The notes: a model not told the origin generated them from the sequence alone. A stretch of 64,000 nt of DNA from UBA2029 sp037447125 (GCA_037447125.1 JBBIHG010000003.1:24388-88387), one strand, 5' to 3'. Positions 37,078 to 45,962 are shown, counted from the stretch's first letter. A program made the numbers and translations.

Positions 37078-38082
37078 ATGACTCCTGTGGAAACCCTGAT
37101 CAAAACCCTGGCCGAAGCCTGGGGGCCGCCCGGCTATGAGCACCACATCCGCGACCTGATCCGCGCCGAAGTCGCCAATGCCGCCGATGAGATCACCGTG
37201 GACGCGCTCGGCAACCTGATCTGCCGCGTGGGGGACGGCCCCCGGCGCGTGCTGGTCGCCGCGCATATGGACGAGATCGGCCTGATCGTCAGCCACATAG
37301 ACCGGCAGGGCTACGCGCGCTTCGCCAGCATCGGGGCGCTCTTCCCGGCGACGCTGCTCGGCGCGCGCGTGCGCTTCGAAAACGGGACCATCGGCACCAT
37401 CGGCGTCGAGCACCAGTTCAGCAAGCGGCGCGAGCTGCCCGACCTGCCGGGGTTCTACCTGGACATCAGCACCGGCGCAGACAGCAACGCGCCTGTCGGC
37501 GTGGGCGACCCTGGCGCGTTCGTGGGCGAGGTCTTCCGGCGCGGCGAGCGCATCATCGGCAAGAGCCTCGACAACCGGCTGGGCTGCGCCGTGCAGATCG
37601 AGGCGCTGCGCCGCGTCAAGGAGACGGGGGCGCCGCACAGCGTCTACTTCGTCTTCAGCGTGCAGGAGGAAGTCGGCGCGCGCGGGGCCGGGCCGGCGGC
37701 CTACGGCGTGGAGCCGCACCTGGCGCTCGTCGTGGACGTAACTCCCTGCGGCGACCAGCCCCATGGCAAGGAGATGGCCATCCGGCTGGGCGGCGGCCCG
37801 GCGATCAAGATGCGCGACGAGGGGCTGATCGTGCCGCCGGCGGTGCGCGACCTGCTCATCGCGCGCGCCGAAGAGGCGGGCATCCCCTACCAGCTCGAAG
37901 TGCTGACCGGCGGCGGCTCGGACGGGCGCACGATTCAGGCGGTGCGGGCGGGCGTCCCCACCGGGGCGATCTCGCTGCCGCTGCGCTACGTACACACGCC
38001 CAGCGAGACGGCGAACATGGGCGACGTGCGCGCGGCGGTGGACTTGCTGGCGGCGGTGCTGGTGGGGGAGATTGCGCTATAA
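37078..38082 (+). CDS. M42-family metallo-aminopeptidase (third of three)
   Basis: 334 residues from the ATG at 37078; a GTG at 37072 is equally possible. Motifs: AHMDEIGLIVSHI, GKSLDNRLGCAVQ, FSVQEEVGARGAGPA, RYVHTPSETANMGD. The family's Asp, His and Glu ligands are all present. It follows the pRiA4b-type gene by 32 bp. Confidence 0.88.
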   Translation: MTPVETLIKTLAEAWGPPGYEHHIRDLIRAEVANAADEITVDALGNLICRVGDGPRRVLVAAHMDEIGLIVSHIDRQGYARFASIGALFPATLLGARVRFENGTIGTIGVEHQFSKRRELPDLPGFYLDISTGADSNAPVGVGDPGAFVGEVFRRGERIIGKSLDNRLGCAVQIEALRRVKETGAPHSVYFVFSVQEEVGARGAGPAAYGVEPHLALVVDVTPCGDQPHGKEMAIRLGGGPAIKMRDEGLIVPPAVRDLLIARAEEAGIPYQLEVLTGGGSDGRTIQAVRAGVPTGAISLPLRYVHTPSETANMGDVRAAVDLLAAVLVGEIAL

Positions 38083-38114
38083 TGCCTGAAATCCGTTGAG
38101 TCCCGGAGTTGGGC

Positions 38115-39194
38115 ATGGTGCCGCCTGTTCAGCAATCGTTATTCGTAACCCGACAGGCCAGGCGATATAACGTCCCATTTCCCTCCACCCGCTATCAGGG
38201 GAGCAAACTCAAGCTGGCGGAGTGGATATGGGCGAACGTTGAGGACCTGGAATTCGATACTGTCTTGGATCTGTTTGGCGGGACAGGCTGTGTCAGCCAC
38301 TTATTCAAGACGGCTGGTAAGCGCGTCATCTACAACGATATCCTGCGGTTCAACTGGACTATCGGCCTGGCCCTAATCGAAAACAGGGATGCGCGCTTAA
38401 CGCCAGCGGATATCGAACTGGTGCTTGAGCGACATCCCGGCATCAACTACCCCGATTTCATCCAGCGAACGTTCAGCGGCATCTACTTCACTGACAGCGA
38501 GAACGCCTGGCTGGATCGCGTTGTTTACAACATAGATCATTTGTTGACCGATCCGTTCAAGCAGGCTTTGGCGCGCTTTGCGGTGTATCAGGCTTGTATC
38601 GTCAAGCGTCCCTACAACCTCTTTCATCGCGCTAACCTGTACATGCGCCAGGCCAGAGTCCAGCGATCCTTTGGCAATAAGACGACATGGGATACACCTT
38701 TTGAAGTCCATTTTCGCGCTTTTGCCACCGAAGCCAACGCAGCCGTGTTTGACAACGCGCGCAACAATCGGGCTATTTGTGGCGATGCGCTCGAAGCACC
38801 TGTTGACGTGGATCTGGTTTATATTGACCCGCCCTATGTGAACCACAGAGGCGTAGGGGTGGACTATCTGGATTTTTACCATTTTCTCGAAGGGCTTACG
38901 CTGTATGATGAGTGGCAACAGCGCATTGACTACAGCACCAAGCACCGGCGGTTGCAGCGTTTGGAGTCACCCTGGACTAGACCCGGCACCATCCTGGCGG
39001 CTTTTGAGGCAGTGATTGCCCGTTATCGCAAGAGCATTCTGGTTGTCTCCTATCGCAACGATGGCATACCATCCCAAGATGCGCTTATAGAGGTGCTCAA
39101 GCGATACAAGAGCAATGTCTTTGAGGCCAATAAGCGCCAGAAGTACGTCTTGTCTAAACGCGATTCAGCCGAGCTGCTCCTAATTGCACTGTAG
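38115..39194 (+). CDS. Adenine-specific DNA methyltransferase (EcoRV/Dam type)
   Basis: 359 residues. The SAM motif DLFGGTGCVS (about 52-61) comes before DPPYVNHRG (about 237-245), the order of the alpha class of N6-adenine methylases. The start RYQGSKLKLAEWIW is the typical N-terminal SAM contact of this class. GGAG precedes the ATG at 38115. The next gene is an EcoRV-like nuclease, so the pair is a type II system that in EcoRV itself recognises GATATC; whether this enzyme has the same site is not known. Confidence 0.88.
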   Translation: MVPPVQQSLFVTRQARRYNVPFPSTRYQGSKLKLAEWIWANVEDLEFDTVLDLFGGTGCVSHLFKTAGKRVIYNDILRFNWTIGLALIENRDARLTPADIELVLERHPGINYPDFIQRTFSGIYFTDSENAWLDRVVYNIDHLLTDPFKQALARFAVYQACIVKRPYNLFHRANLYMRQARVQRSFGNKTTWDTPFEVHFRAFATEANAAVFDNARNNRAICGDALEAPVDVDLVYIDPPYVNHRGVGVDYLDFYHFLEGLTLYDEWQQRIDYSTKHRRLQRLESPWTRPGTILAAFEAVIARYRKSILVVSYRNDGIPSQDALIEVLKRYKSNVFEANKRQKYVLSKRDSAELLLIAL

Positions 39195-39218
39195 CCGCAC
39201 TGTGGTGAGCCGAAGCAG

Positions 39219-39827
39219 ATGGCTTCTCAAGATGCATTCCGCGACTCCTTGGTCTCCTACTTTGGCAGGTTGCGTGAGCGGGTGACAACAGAGACGGGGG
39301 ATTGGACGGTAAAAGGATTCATTGACGTTTACCAGCGCATCTACACGATCACGCTGGACACCAAAGTGCTGTCCAAAGCACTTGAGTTGTTGATGTTTCC
39401 AGCGTTGGTCGAGTTTGCTCAGGCAAACGGCTACCAGATGGTGTTGGCCCGCCAACAAAACCAATATCCCGACATCAGTTGGCTAGCTCCCGATGGCGCC
39501 AAATATGCGCTAGACATCAAGTCCACATATCGTAGAGTGGTGGATCGCCAGGGGAGGTCCAAGGTCAACGGGATGACGTTAGGGACGTACACAGGCTACT
39601 TCAGGGCGCGAGAAAGTGCCTCAATCACCACCTTTCCCTACCAGGACTATGCCAAGCATTATGTGCTCGGCGTAATCTACTCTCAGATCAAGGGCCTTGA
39701 TGAGCGGCGTGTCTATGACATCGGCCAACTGCCACCAGGTCAACGCGGTCATACTCGTGGATCAGCTTGCTGCGCATTCCCGCGATCTGCTGCCAGGGTA
39801 TCTCAGGGTGGCTGGCTCGAAAAGTGA
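39219..39827 (+). pseudogene. EcoRV-like restriction endonuclease, truncated
   Basis: Up to about residue 171 the protein follows EcoRV closely: LDTKVLSKALELLMFPAL, QQNQYPDISWLAPDG, YALDIKSTYRR, GMTLGTYTGYFR and the end VYDIGQLP. The active site is complete (PD at 84-85, D99-x-K101). EcoRV has 245 residues, but here the frame runs after ~171 into the opposite strand of the hepT gene and reads nonsense to 39827. About 75-100 C-terminal residues, needed for dimerisation and DNA grip, are lost. Probably inactive. Confidence 0.8.
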
Positions 39828-39993
39828 TTGAGGTGCGCCGGACAGCTTCACCAATGACCTCGATGCGCCGGATCACAGCGTCCTGGGTCTTGATATCCTG
39901 CTCAAAGGCAGCCTGATCCATGCCCTGCACGAAGGTCTGGATCATCTGTGCACTTTGCAGCATATCGAGCAGGTAGACCAGATCACGCTGCAT
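39740..39993 (-). pseudogene. hepT: HepT-like toxin RNase, C-terminally truncated
   Basis: From the ATG at 39993 the frame gives a HepT/DUF86 protein: MQRDLVYLLDMLQSAQMIQT, RRIEVIGEAVRRTS, and the RX4HXY motif RSKLIHEY. Right after HEYDRVDL the sequence passes into the end of the EcoRV-like gene (opposite strand), so the last ~25 residues are replaced by nonsense to 39688. It overlaps mntA by 11 bp. The catalytic motif is intact; stability is doubtful. Confidence 0.75.
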
Positions 39994-40306
39994 ACACCAC
40001 CCGCGCTGACTGCAAGATAGCCTTGCGCAGAAGATAATTCGGGTCGCGCTCGATGACCCGGCGATAGAGCAAATCTACCCGGCGGCCCAACAGCGCCTCC
40101 AGTTCGCGGCGCATTGCCTGGCGGTCGGGAACGGGATCGGCATCTGGCGCGAAAGTCACCAGCACGTCCACGTCGCTTTGCGGCCCGAAATTGCTGCGCA
40201 GCACCGAGCCAAATAGCGCCAGTTCGATGATGTTCCATCGCCGGCAGAACGCCGCAATGCCCTCCATCGGCAGATCAATCGGCAGCCGGTCTTGCGTCTT
40301 GCTCAT
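39983..40306 (-). CDS. mntA: MntA-type nucleotidyltransferase antitoxin
   Basis: 107 residues. The minimal nucleotidyltransferase motif GSX10DXD reads GSVLRSNFGPQSDVDVLV; a third Asp lies in RRVDLLYRR. In MntA-HepT systems MntA AMPylates the Tyr of the HepT RX4HXY motif and so silences the RNase. Start at 40306 (MSKTQDRLPI). The partner hepT gene is damaged at its end. Confidence 0.88.
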   Translation of the reverse strand: MSKTQDRLPIDLPMEGIAAFCRRWNIIELALFGSVLRSNFGPQSDVDVLVTFAPDADPVPDRQAMRRELEALLGRRVDLLYRRVIERDPNYLLRKAILQSARVVYAA

Positions 40307-40418
40307 CTCTGTCGCCCAATCACTCTCCTTCTTTGAGCGCCTATTATCCCCCAAACGCGGCGGAGAGAAAACCATCAGTTCAACAGGGTGTATCTCACGG
40401 TAGGGACGAGATTCCTGA

Positions 40419-40500
40419 ACCGCAGAGGCGCAGAGGACGCGGAGAAGAACTGGAACCTCTCGATACTTACTTTTCTCTGCGCTCTCTGCGTCTCGGCGGT
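40419..40500. repeat. Dispersed inverted repeat, family A, copy 5
   Basis: ACCGCAGAGGCGCAGAGGAC at left; GCTCTCTGCGTCTCGGCGGT at right. It lies in the gap between mntA and thrS. Confidence 0.85.
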
Positions 40501-40539
40501 GATCTCTTTCAGAAGATGAAATGCGCCCATTCAACACAA

Positions 40540-40575
40540 ACCGCCCCCGCGCGAGTCCCTTCGCACGGGGGCGGT
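40540..40575 (-). terminator. Terminator of the thrS operon
   Basis: ACCGCCCCCG pairs perfectly with CGGGGGCGGT over a 16-base loop; on the minus strand it lies 25 bases after the thrS stop and is followed by TTTGTGTT. Confidence 0.7.
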
Positions 40576-40599
40576 GCTTTGCCGCTAACTGCCGCCAGC

Positions 40600-42399
40600 C
40601 TAGGCCAGCGTCAGCGCCTTGCTCGCCACGAGGCGCGTCGCCAGGTCGGCGAAAGCCAGCACCGGCTGCGGCCCCAGGTCTTCGCCGGAGCGCAGCCGCA
40701 CGCTGACCGTGCTCGACGCCGCGTCGCGGTCGCCGACGACCAGCATCCAGGGAATCTTCTGCTGCGTCGCCGCGCGAATCTTGCCCCCAACGCGCCCGTT
40801 GGAGTCGTCCACCTGCACGCGCAGGCCCTTGCTGTGCAGGATGTTCGCCACGTCCTGGGCGTAGGCAATGTGCCGGTCGGCCACCGGGATCAGCGCGACC
40901 TGTAGCGGGGCCAGCCACGCCGGGAACGCGCCGGCGTAGTGCTCGATCAGCACGGCGACGAAGCGCTCCATGCTGCCGTACAGCGCGCGGTGGATCATGA
41001 TCGGCTGGTGGCGCTCGTTGTCCTCGCCGACGTATTCCAGCTCGAAGCGCGCCGGCAGGTTATAGTCCACCTGCACGGTGCTGATCTGCCACTCGCGCTT
41101 GAGCGCATCACGGATGATGAAGTCCAGCTTGGGGCCATAGAAGGCCGCCTCGCCCTCCTCCACCGTGAAGTTCAGCCCCCGCCTGGTCGCCGCGGCGATG
41201 ATCGCTTTGGCCGCCTGCTCCCAGACTTCGTCGCTGCCCACGTATTTGTCGCTCTGCGGGTCGCGGACGCCCACCCGCGCCCGGTAGTCGGTCAGCCCCA
41301 GGCTGCGGAAGATGAACTCCACCAGGTCCACCACGCCCAGGAACTCGTCCTCAAGCTGCTCCGGCGTGCAGAAGATATGGGCGTCGTCCTGGGTGAAGCC
41401 GCGCACACGGGTCAGGCCGTGCAGCTCGCCCGATTTCTCGTAGCGGTAGACCGTGCCGAACTCAGCCATGCGCACCGGCAGGTCGCGATACGAATGCAGG
41501 TCGTCCTTATAGACGTGGATGTGGTGCGGGCAGTTCATCGGCTTGAGCATGAACAGGTCACCCTCCACCTCGAAGGGCGAGTACTGGCTGTCCTTGTAGT
41601 ACGGGTAGTGCCCGCTCTTCTCGTAGAGGGCCACGCGCGCGATATGCGGCGTGATGACCGGCTCGTAGCCGCGCTCGATCTGCACCTCGCGCAGGAAGCG
41701 CTCCAGCAGGTCGCGCAGGATCGCGCCGTTGGGCTTCCACAGCGGCAGACCCTTGCCCACCAGTTGGTTGAAGGTGAACAGGCCAAGTTGCTGGCCGAGC
41801 GCGCGGTGATCGCGCTTGCGGGCTTCTTCGAGCAGGGCCAGGTACTCCTCAAGCTGCTCCGCCGTCTCCCAGGCCGTGCCGTAGATGCGGGTGAGCATCT
41901 CGCGGTTCTCGTCGCCGCGCCAGTAAGCGCCCGCCGGCGCTTTGAAGGTGATGCTCAGCGCGTCCGGGTTGATCTCGCGCGTGTTGGCCACATGCGGTCC
42001 CCGGCACAGGTCTTCGAACGTGTCCTGCGTGTACGTGCTGATCACCACCGCTTCGTCGGTTTTCTCGCCGTACTCGTCCACGCCGCCACGCTCCAGCCCG
42101 TCAATCAGCTCGATCTTGTACGGCTGGTCGTGGAACAGGACGCGCGCCTCACTGGCGCTGACCTCCTTGCGAACGAAGTCGTGCCCTTCGCGGATGATGG
42201 CGCGCATCCGCGCCTCGATCTCGGCCAGGTCTTCATCGGTCAACGGGCGCGGCAGGTCGAAGTCATAGTAGAAGCCGTCTTCGATGGGCGGGCCGATGGC
42301 GATCTTGGCCTGGGGGAACTTCTCCAGTACGGCCTGAGCCATGACGTGCGCCGTGGAATGGCGGATGCGGTAGAGCTTGCTGTCTTGATAGCGTTTCAT
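40600..42399 (-). CDS. thrS: Threonyl-tRNA synthetase (no TGS domain)
   Basis: 599 residues from the ATG at 42399 (MKRYQDSKLY). It opens directly with the editing domain: RHSTAHVMAQAVLEKFPQAK, IGPPIEDGFYYDFDLP, CRGPHVANTREI. The usual N-terminal TGS domain of ~60 residues is missing. The catalytic core has MNCPHHIHVYK, EFGTVYRYEKSGELHGLTR, GFTQDDAHIF and RALYGSMERF with Cys/His zinc ligands; the anticodon-binding domain ends the protein. It charges tRNA-Thr. It is the second gene behind a T-box. Confidence 0.95.
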   Translation of the reverse strand: MKRYQDSKLYRIRHSTAHVMAQAVLEKFPQAKIAIGPPIEDGFYYDFDLPRPLTDEDLAEIEARMRAIIREGHDFVRKEVSASEARVLFHDQPYKIELIDGLERGGVDEYGEKTDEAVVISTYTQDTFEDLCRGPHVANTREINPDALSITFKAPAGAYWRGDENREMLTRIYGTAWETAEQLEEYLALLEEARKRDHRALGQQLGLFTFNQLVGKGLPLWKPNGAILRDLLERFLREVQIERGYEPVITPHIARVALYEKSGHYPYYKDSQYSPFEVEGDLFMLKPMNCPHHIHVYKDDLHSYRDLPVRMAEFGTVYRYEKSGELHGLTRVRGFTQDDAHIFCTPEQLEDEFLGVVDLVEFIFRSLGLTDYRARVGVRDPQSDKYVGSDEVWEQAAKAIIAAATRRGLNFTVEEGEAAFYGPKLDFIIRDALKREWQISTVQVDYNLPARFELEYVGEDNERHQPIMIHRALYGSMERFVAVLIEHYAGAFPAWLAPLQVALIPVADRHIAYAQDVANILHSKGLRVQVDDSNGRVGGKIRAATQQKIPWMLVVGDRDAASSTVSVRLRSGEDLGPQPVLAFADLATRLVASKALTLA

Positions 42400-42522
42400 G
42401 AGCTTGTCGGTCTTCTCCTGTTGGCTTGCGTCGCTGCTGCGGGCGGGCGCACGAGTCACGGTCCGGCGGCGCCGTCCTACAACACCAGTCACACGGCAGA
42501 TTGTCACGTGCAGGGGGAACGA

Positions 42523-42584
42523 GCAGAGCTGCTCTGCGCTGATCCCCGCTGCCGGCGCAACGCAGCGCGCCCGGCAGGGATCAG
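42523..42584 (-). promoter_or_regulatory. Structured region before thrS
   Basis: Two strong inverted repeats: GCAGAGC/GCTCTGC (42523-42537) and a long stem with outer CTGATCCC/GGGATCAG and inner TGCCGG/CCGGCA (42539-42584). They lie between the small upstream gene and thrS. Possible processing or regulatory structure. Confidence 0.4.
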
Positions 42585-42665
42585 CACAGAAGGTCCCTAC
42601 CCAGAGCGCCCGGCAGTCGTGCGCGTTCCAGTCTCAGTAGGGAGTTCGGTCATAGGGCGCTTCTT

Positions 42666-43043
42666 TCAGCCAGGCAGCAGCCCGGCCTCGCTGGCGAACT
42701 CGACGAAGACGTTTTCGAAGACGCCGAGCACCATCAGGTTGTCCACCACATCTTCGATGACATCCGGCGTCAGCTTTTCGACGATGACGTGCGGCGTCTC
42801 CAGCGCCAGAAACTGCATCGGGGCCAACGCGCCGTCGTGCTGGCGGGCGACATCCAGACTGAGCTGCATCTCCTGCTGGAGATGCGGCAGGGTGACGAAA
42901 TGGGCCTGCCACAGCCTGCTGTCTTCCATCTCCACCAGAACATCGGCGCTGTCGTTGAGCGGGTCGAACCCGACCTGAGGCTCAGGCTCAATCCATACGC
43001 GTTTGACGAACACGGCTCTGATCCTTACTAACTCATCCTCCAA
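42666..43043 (-). CDS. Hypothetical protein co-transcribed with thrS
   Basis: 125 residues if started at the TTG at 43043 (after TAGGAG), or 115 from the GTG at 43013 (after AAGGA); I cannot decide. The sequence (VFVKRVWIEPEPQVGFDPLN, WQAHFVTLPHLQQEMQLS) is soluble and acidic at the end, with no motif I know. It lies between a T-box and thrS on the same strand and so should respond to uncharged tRNA-Thr. Confidence 0.65.
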   Translation of the reverse strand: MEDELVRIRAVFVKRVWIEPEPQVGFDPLNDSADVLVEMEDSRLWQAHFVTLPHLQQEMQLSLDVARQHDGALAPMQFLALETPHVIVEKLTPDVIEDVVDNLMVLGVFENVFVEFASEAGLLPG

Positions 43044-43085
43044 ACTCCTACCACCATACTACACCGATAACGCCCCAAAAATGAA

Positions 43086-43114
43086 GACCCCCGCCCAAAG
43101 TTGGGGCGAGGGTC
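43086..43114 (-). terminator. T-box regulated terminator
   Basis: GACCCTCGCCCC pairs with GGGCGGGGGTC; TTCATTTTT follows. It competes with the antiterminator at 43123-43138. Confidence 0.75.
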
Positions 43115-43355
43115 AAGATCCTCCACGCGGTTCCACCCAAGTTCGACAGGGCGCGGCGCAGGGCGGCGCGCTGTCCTCATGGCGGCTGCTAACGGGGCCA
43201 ACCGGCGTCGCTTACTGGGCGCTCAGGGCGCTGTTAGGCAGCGCGCTCACGGGGGGTTTTCCTGGCTCGCCGGATGAGCGGACTCCCAGTCGCGGTCCGC
43301 TCTCCCTGGAACCGGGGATGAGCCAGTACTCGTCCCGATCCACACGTTGGAGGGT
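43086..43355 (-). ncRNA. T-box leader of the thrS operon
   Basis: On the minus strand a stem I region carries GGGACGAGTACTGG (AGTA-type motif), AGGGAGAGCGGAC and a hairpin GAGCGGAC/GTCCGCTC. It ends in the T-box antiterminator GGGTGGAACCGCGTGG (43138-43123). An overlapping terminator follows (GACCCTCGCCCC / GGGCGGGGGTC, then TTCATTTTT, to 43086). Uncharged tRNA-Thr should stabilise the antiterminator and allow transcription. An ACC triplet near 43256 could be the specifier. Confidence 0.85.
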
Positions 43356-43437
43356 ATGCGCTTGGCTGTTGTACAGGATACTGGAGGGTGCGGTCGCTGT
43401 CAAGGCTCAGGGGGCGCGGCTCGCCGCCCGGACGCAA

Positions 43438-43466
43438 CTTCGGGAGTCCTTGCGGGACTCCCGAAG
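43438..43466 (-). terminator. Long hairpin after the receptor-like gene
   Basis: CTTCGGGAGTCC and GGACTCCCGAAG form a perfect 12-bp stem over a 5-base loop, 53 bp after the stop of the minus-strand gene. There is no T-run, so terminator function is only possible; it also resembles the palindrome at 27872. Confidence 0.45.
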
Positions 43467-43519
43467 TCCGTCATCACACGCACTCGCCATCCCCGCCGGG
43501 CGACAACGCCCTGCCCGTC

Positions 43520-45748
43520 CTACGGCGTGTCGTTGTACACGCGGTAGCTGAGCCAGACCGTCTCGCCGCTGCGGTTATCTACGCGGATCACCGCGCGCCG
43601 CCCCTCGGGAATGGTCATGCCGAAGACGGCGCCGGGCTGCACCTTGTCGGTGCCGACGCCCACCGTGTTATTGATGACAGCAGGCGTCAGCATGTCGTAG
43701 TGCACGTTCTCGTAGGTCACGCCAGACAACTGGCCGATCTGCGCGCCGTTGAGCATGGCGATGTTGTAGCCATCCCAGAAGAAGTCGGGCGTGCCGCCGA
43801 ACATGTCCCACTGCGTGTTCGGCCCAAGCTGGATGTTGATCTGGTTGGCCAGCAGCGGATAGTCCACGCGGTAAGGAACATTGAACAGATTGTTGCCCTC
43901 GTTCAGCTCGGCCACCTCATTGTTCAGGTCGGCCACGACCGCCACCTGGAAGACTCCGGTGCCCATCAGCGTGCCGCTGAGCTGCACGGGCAGGCTCTGC
44001 CCGCCAGCCAGCCCTTCCACGAACGCCGACGTATAAACTGCGCCCGGCTCCCAGGTGGCCGCTACCGCGAAGCGACCCGCCGCGCCGCCGCCAGCATTGC
44101 GCACAGTCACGGTGGCCGTGAACGGCCTGTTGGGAATTGGCTGGGAGGGATTGAGCACCACTGAATCGATGACAATATCCGGCTCAGGGGGCAGCGCCGG
44201 CGTGGGCGAGAGCGCCGGGATGGGCGTGGGCGGCGACTGCACGACGGAGACCTGGTTGAGGTCGCCCAGGACCCTGGTGTACTCGGTACGCACCCAGCCG
44301 AAGCCGTCCTTGTACTCGATGACCAGCCAGCCATAGTCGGCGGAAGCACCCAGGACGCGGAAGCGCTCGCCGGCCTTGATCTGCCCAATCTGGTCGAAGT
44401 TGAACCCTGGCCCATTGCGCACGTTGAGCACGTTGGCCGTCACCTCGATCCACACGCCTTCCAGGACCTCGGTCGGCGCAGCCGTCGGCTGCTCTGGCGC
44501 GACGGTAGGCTCGGGGGCCACCGGCTCTGGCAACAGACCAGCCTGGTCCAGGCCCAGCCGCTCCGTATCATCAAAGCGGGCGAGAACCCTGGAGCCACCG
44601 CGCGACTCCACCCGGTAGACGACGCCCAGACGCGCCAGGTCGCCATTGCCGAAGTCCGTCGGGCGCACTACTCCTTGCACCAGGCTGCGCGCGTTGCCTC
44701 CAAGCAGCGCCGCGCGCAGTCCCGCTGGCGTGACGCCACCCTCGATCATCGCCGCGCGCAGGACCCACACCGCGTCGTAGGCGGCCACCGCCAGCGGATC
44801 CGGCACTTGGCCGAAGGCGACCACATAATCGCGCAGGAAGATGCGCCCGGCAGGCAGCGCATCGGCGTAGGACCACGAGTCGAAGCCGAGCATGCCATCG
44901 CCCAGGCGGACGGGCACCACGCCCGACCGGACCGCTGCCTCCGCGTGGCGGTAGGCGAAGACGCCGCCCCACCCTGCCTCGCGCAGCGCGCCCAGCAGCG
45001 CCGCCGCGTCCTCCGGCGCGCCCCACATCACCACCGCATCCGGGTTAATCTCCAGCAGGCGCGGGGCCTCGTCCAGCAGAGCGCTGCCGCCCGGAATCTG
45101 GATGATCTCAGACGGCGACCGATCCTCCGCGCGGAGCGTCACCTCAAAATCCATCAGCGCCTCAGTGAACTCGACTTCCGTCTGGACGAGGGCGAAAGTG
45201 GCGATGCCCAGATCGGTCATCAGGTACCTGGCGATGGCGTTGCTCATCACGCGCTCCGGCGCGCGGGTGCGAAAGATGACATTGGCCGTGTCCACGTCGG
45301 TCATGGCGTTCTGCGTCGCCGGCGTGAAGACAGGCAGTCCCGTCGCGGCCAGCGCGGCGATGGTGTCCGGCGTGATCTGGGCGTTCGTATCGGGGCCAAG
45401 CAGCGCGCCAACTCCCTGCTCAGTCAGTTCGGCCAGCGCGCCCGGCAGGGACTCGACCGTCGGCGCCTGCTCAAGCGCCACCAGTTCCAGTTGGACGGTC
45501 GCCCCGCCCGCCGCGCGCACGCCCCCGACCGAGTTAATCTGGTCAATGGCTAGCTGCGCGCCGTTGGCCGTGGCGCTGCCCAGCGGGCCGAGATAGCCGA
45601 TACGGAAGACGCTGGCCTGGGCCGCAGGCGCAGCCTGGGTCAGCGGCGCGACCAGCCCCATCACCAGCAGCATCACCAGGGCCAGCCCGGCGACACGCCA
45701 GCGCCGGGTTCTGCTATGAGCCATCGCAAGCTTCTGCACCTTCATCAC
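43520..45748 (-). CDS. Receptor-family ligand-binding protein with SH3b and CARDB domains
   Basis: 742 residues (start at 45748; a second Met follows directly). A signal peptide or anchor (AGLALVMLLVMGLVAPL) leads to a LivJ-type periplasmic-binding domain, about residues 45-390 (FRIGYLGPLGSATANGAQLA, GALLGPDTNAQITPDTIAAL). A Pro-rich linker follows, then a bacterial SH3 domain (LNVRNGPGFNFDQIGQIKAG, about 430-490), another linker, and a CARDB-type domain (NRPFTATVTVRNAGGGAAG). The last ~100 residues are beta-rich and unknown. No permease genes are adjacent, so it is more likely a surface receptor or adhesin than part of a transporter (inference). Confidence 0.8.
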   Translation of the reverse strand: MMKVQKLAMAHSRTRRWRVAGLALVMLLVMGLVAPLTQAAPAAQASVFRIGYLGPLGSATANGAQLAIDQINSVGGVRAAGGATVQLELVALEQAPTVESLPGALAELTEQGVGALLGPDTNAQITPDTIAALAATGLPVFTPATQNAMTDVDTANVIFRTRAPERVMSNAIARYLMTDLGIATFALVQTEVEFTEALMDFEVTLRAEDRSPSEIIQIPGGSALLDEAPRLLEINPDAVVMWGAPEDAAALLGALREAGWGGVFAYRHAEAAVRSGVVPVRLGDGMLGFDSWSYADALPAGRIFLRDYVVAFGQVPDPLAVAAYDAVWVLRAAMIEGGVTPAGLRAALLGGNARSLVQGVVRPTDFGNGDLARLGVVYRVESRGGSRVLARFDDTERLGLDQAGLLPEPVAPEPTVAPEQPTAAPTEVLEGVWIEVTANVLNVRNGPGFNFDQIGQIKAGERFRVLGASADYGWLVIEYKDGFGWVRTEYTRVLGDLNQVSVVQSPPTPIPALSPTPALPPEPDIVIDSVVLNPSQPIPNRPFTATVTVRNAGGGAAGRFAVAATWEPGAVYTSAFVEGLAGGQSLPVQLSGTLMGTGVFQVAVVADLNNEVAELNEGNNLFNVPYRVDYPLLANQINIQLGPNTQWDMFGGTPDFFWDGYNIAMLNGAQIGQLSGVTYENVHYDMLTPAVINNTVGVGTDKVQPGAVFGMTIPEGRRAVIRVDNRSGETVWLSYRVYNDTP

Positions 45749-45962
45749 GAGTCCTCCTCAAGACAGCAATCCGTGCCGGCCTGTGCAACGTCGGCCCGCA
45801 TCCGGTGGCGATCCCGGCGAGCGTTACCCTATCTGGCTCCCTATTATAGTCAAGCCTGGATTTTCGGATACCAGGCTGCTGGGCGGGGTGCGGGCAAGAC
45901 CTGTCAGGCGGCAGGCCATGCCCCGGTTACCTCAGAGCGTGTACGCTAAGCTGGTTCTTTCT

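Noticed and set aside
39719..39790. Frameshift, rather than deletion, as cause of the EcoRV-like and HepT truncations
   Set aside because: Both proteins lose similarity at the same place from opposite strands, and no other frame continues either of them beyond it.
40939..42978. 679-codon plus-strand frame
   Set aside because: Antisense of thrS with no recognisable domain; thrS is certain.
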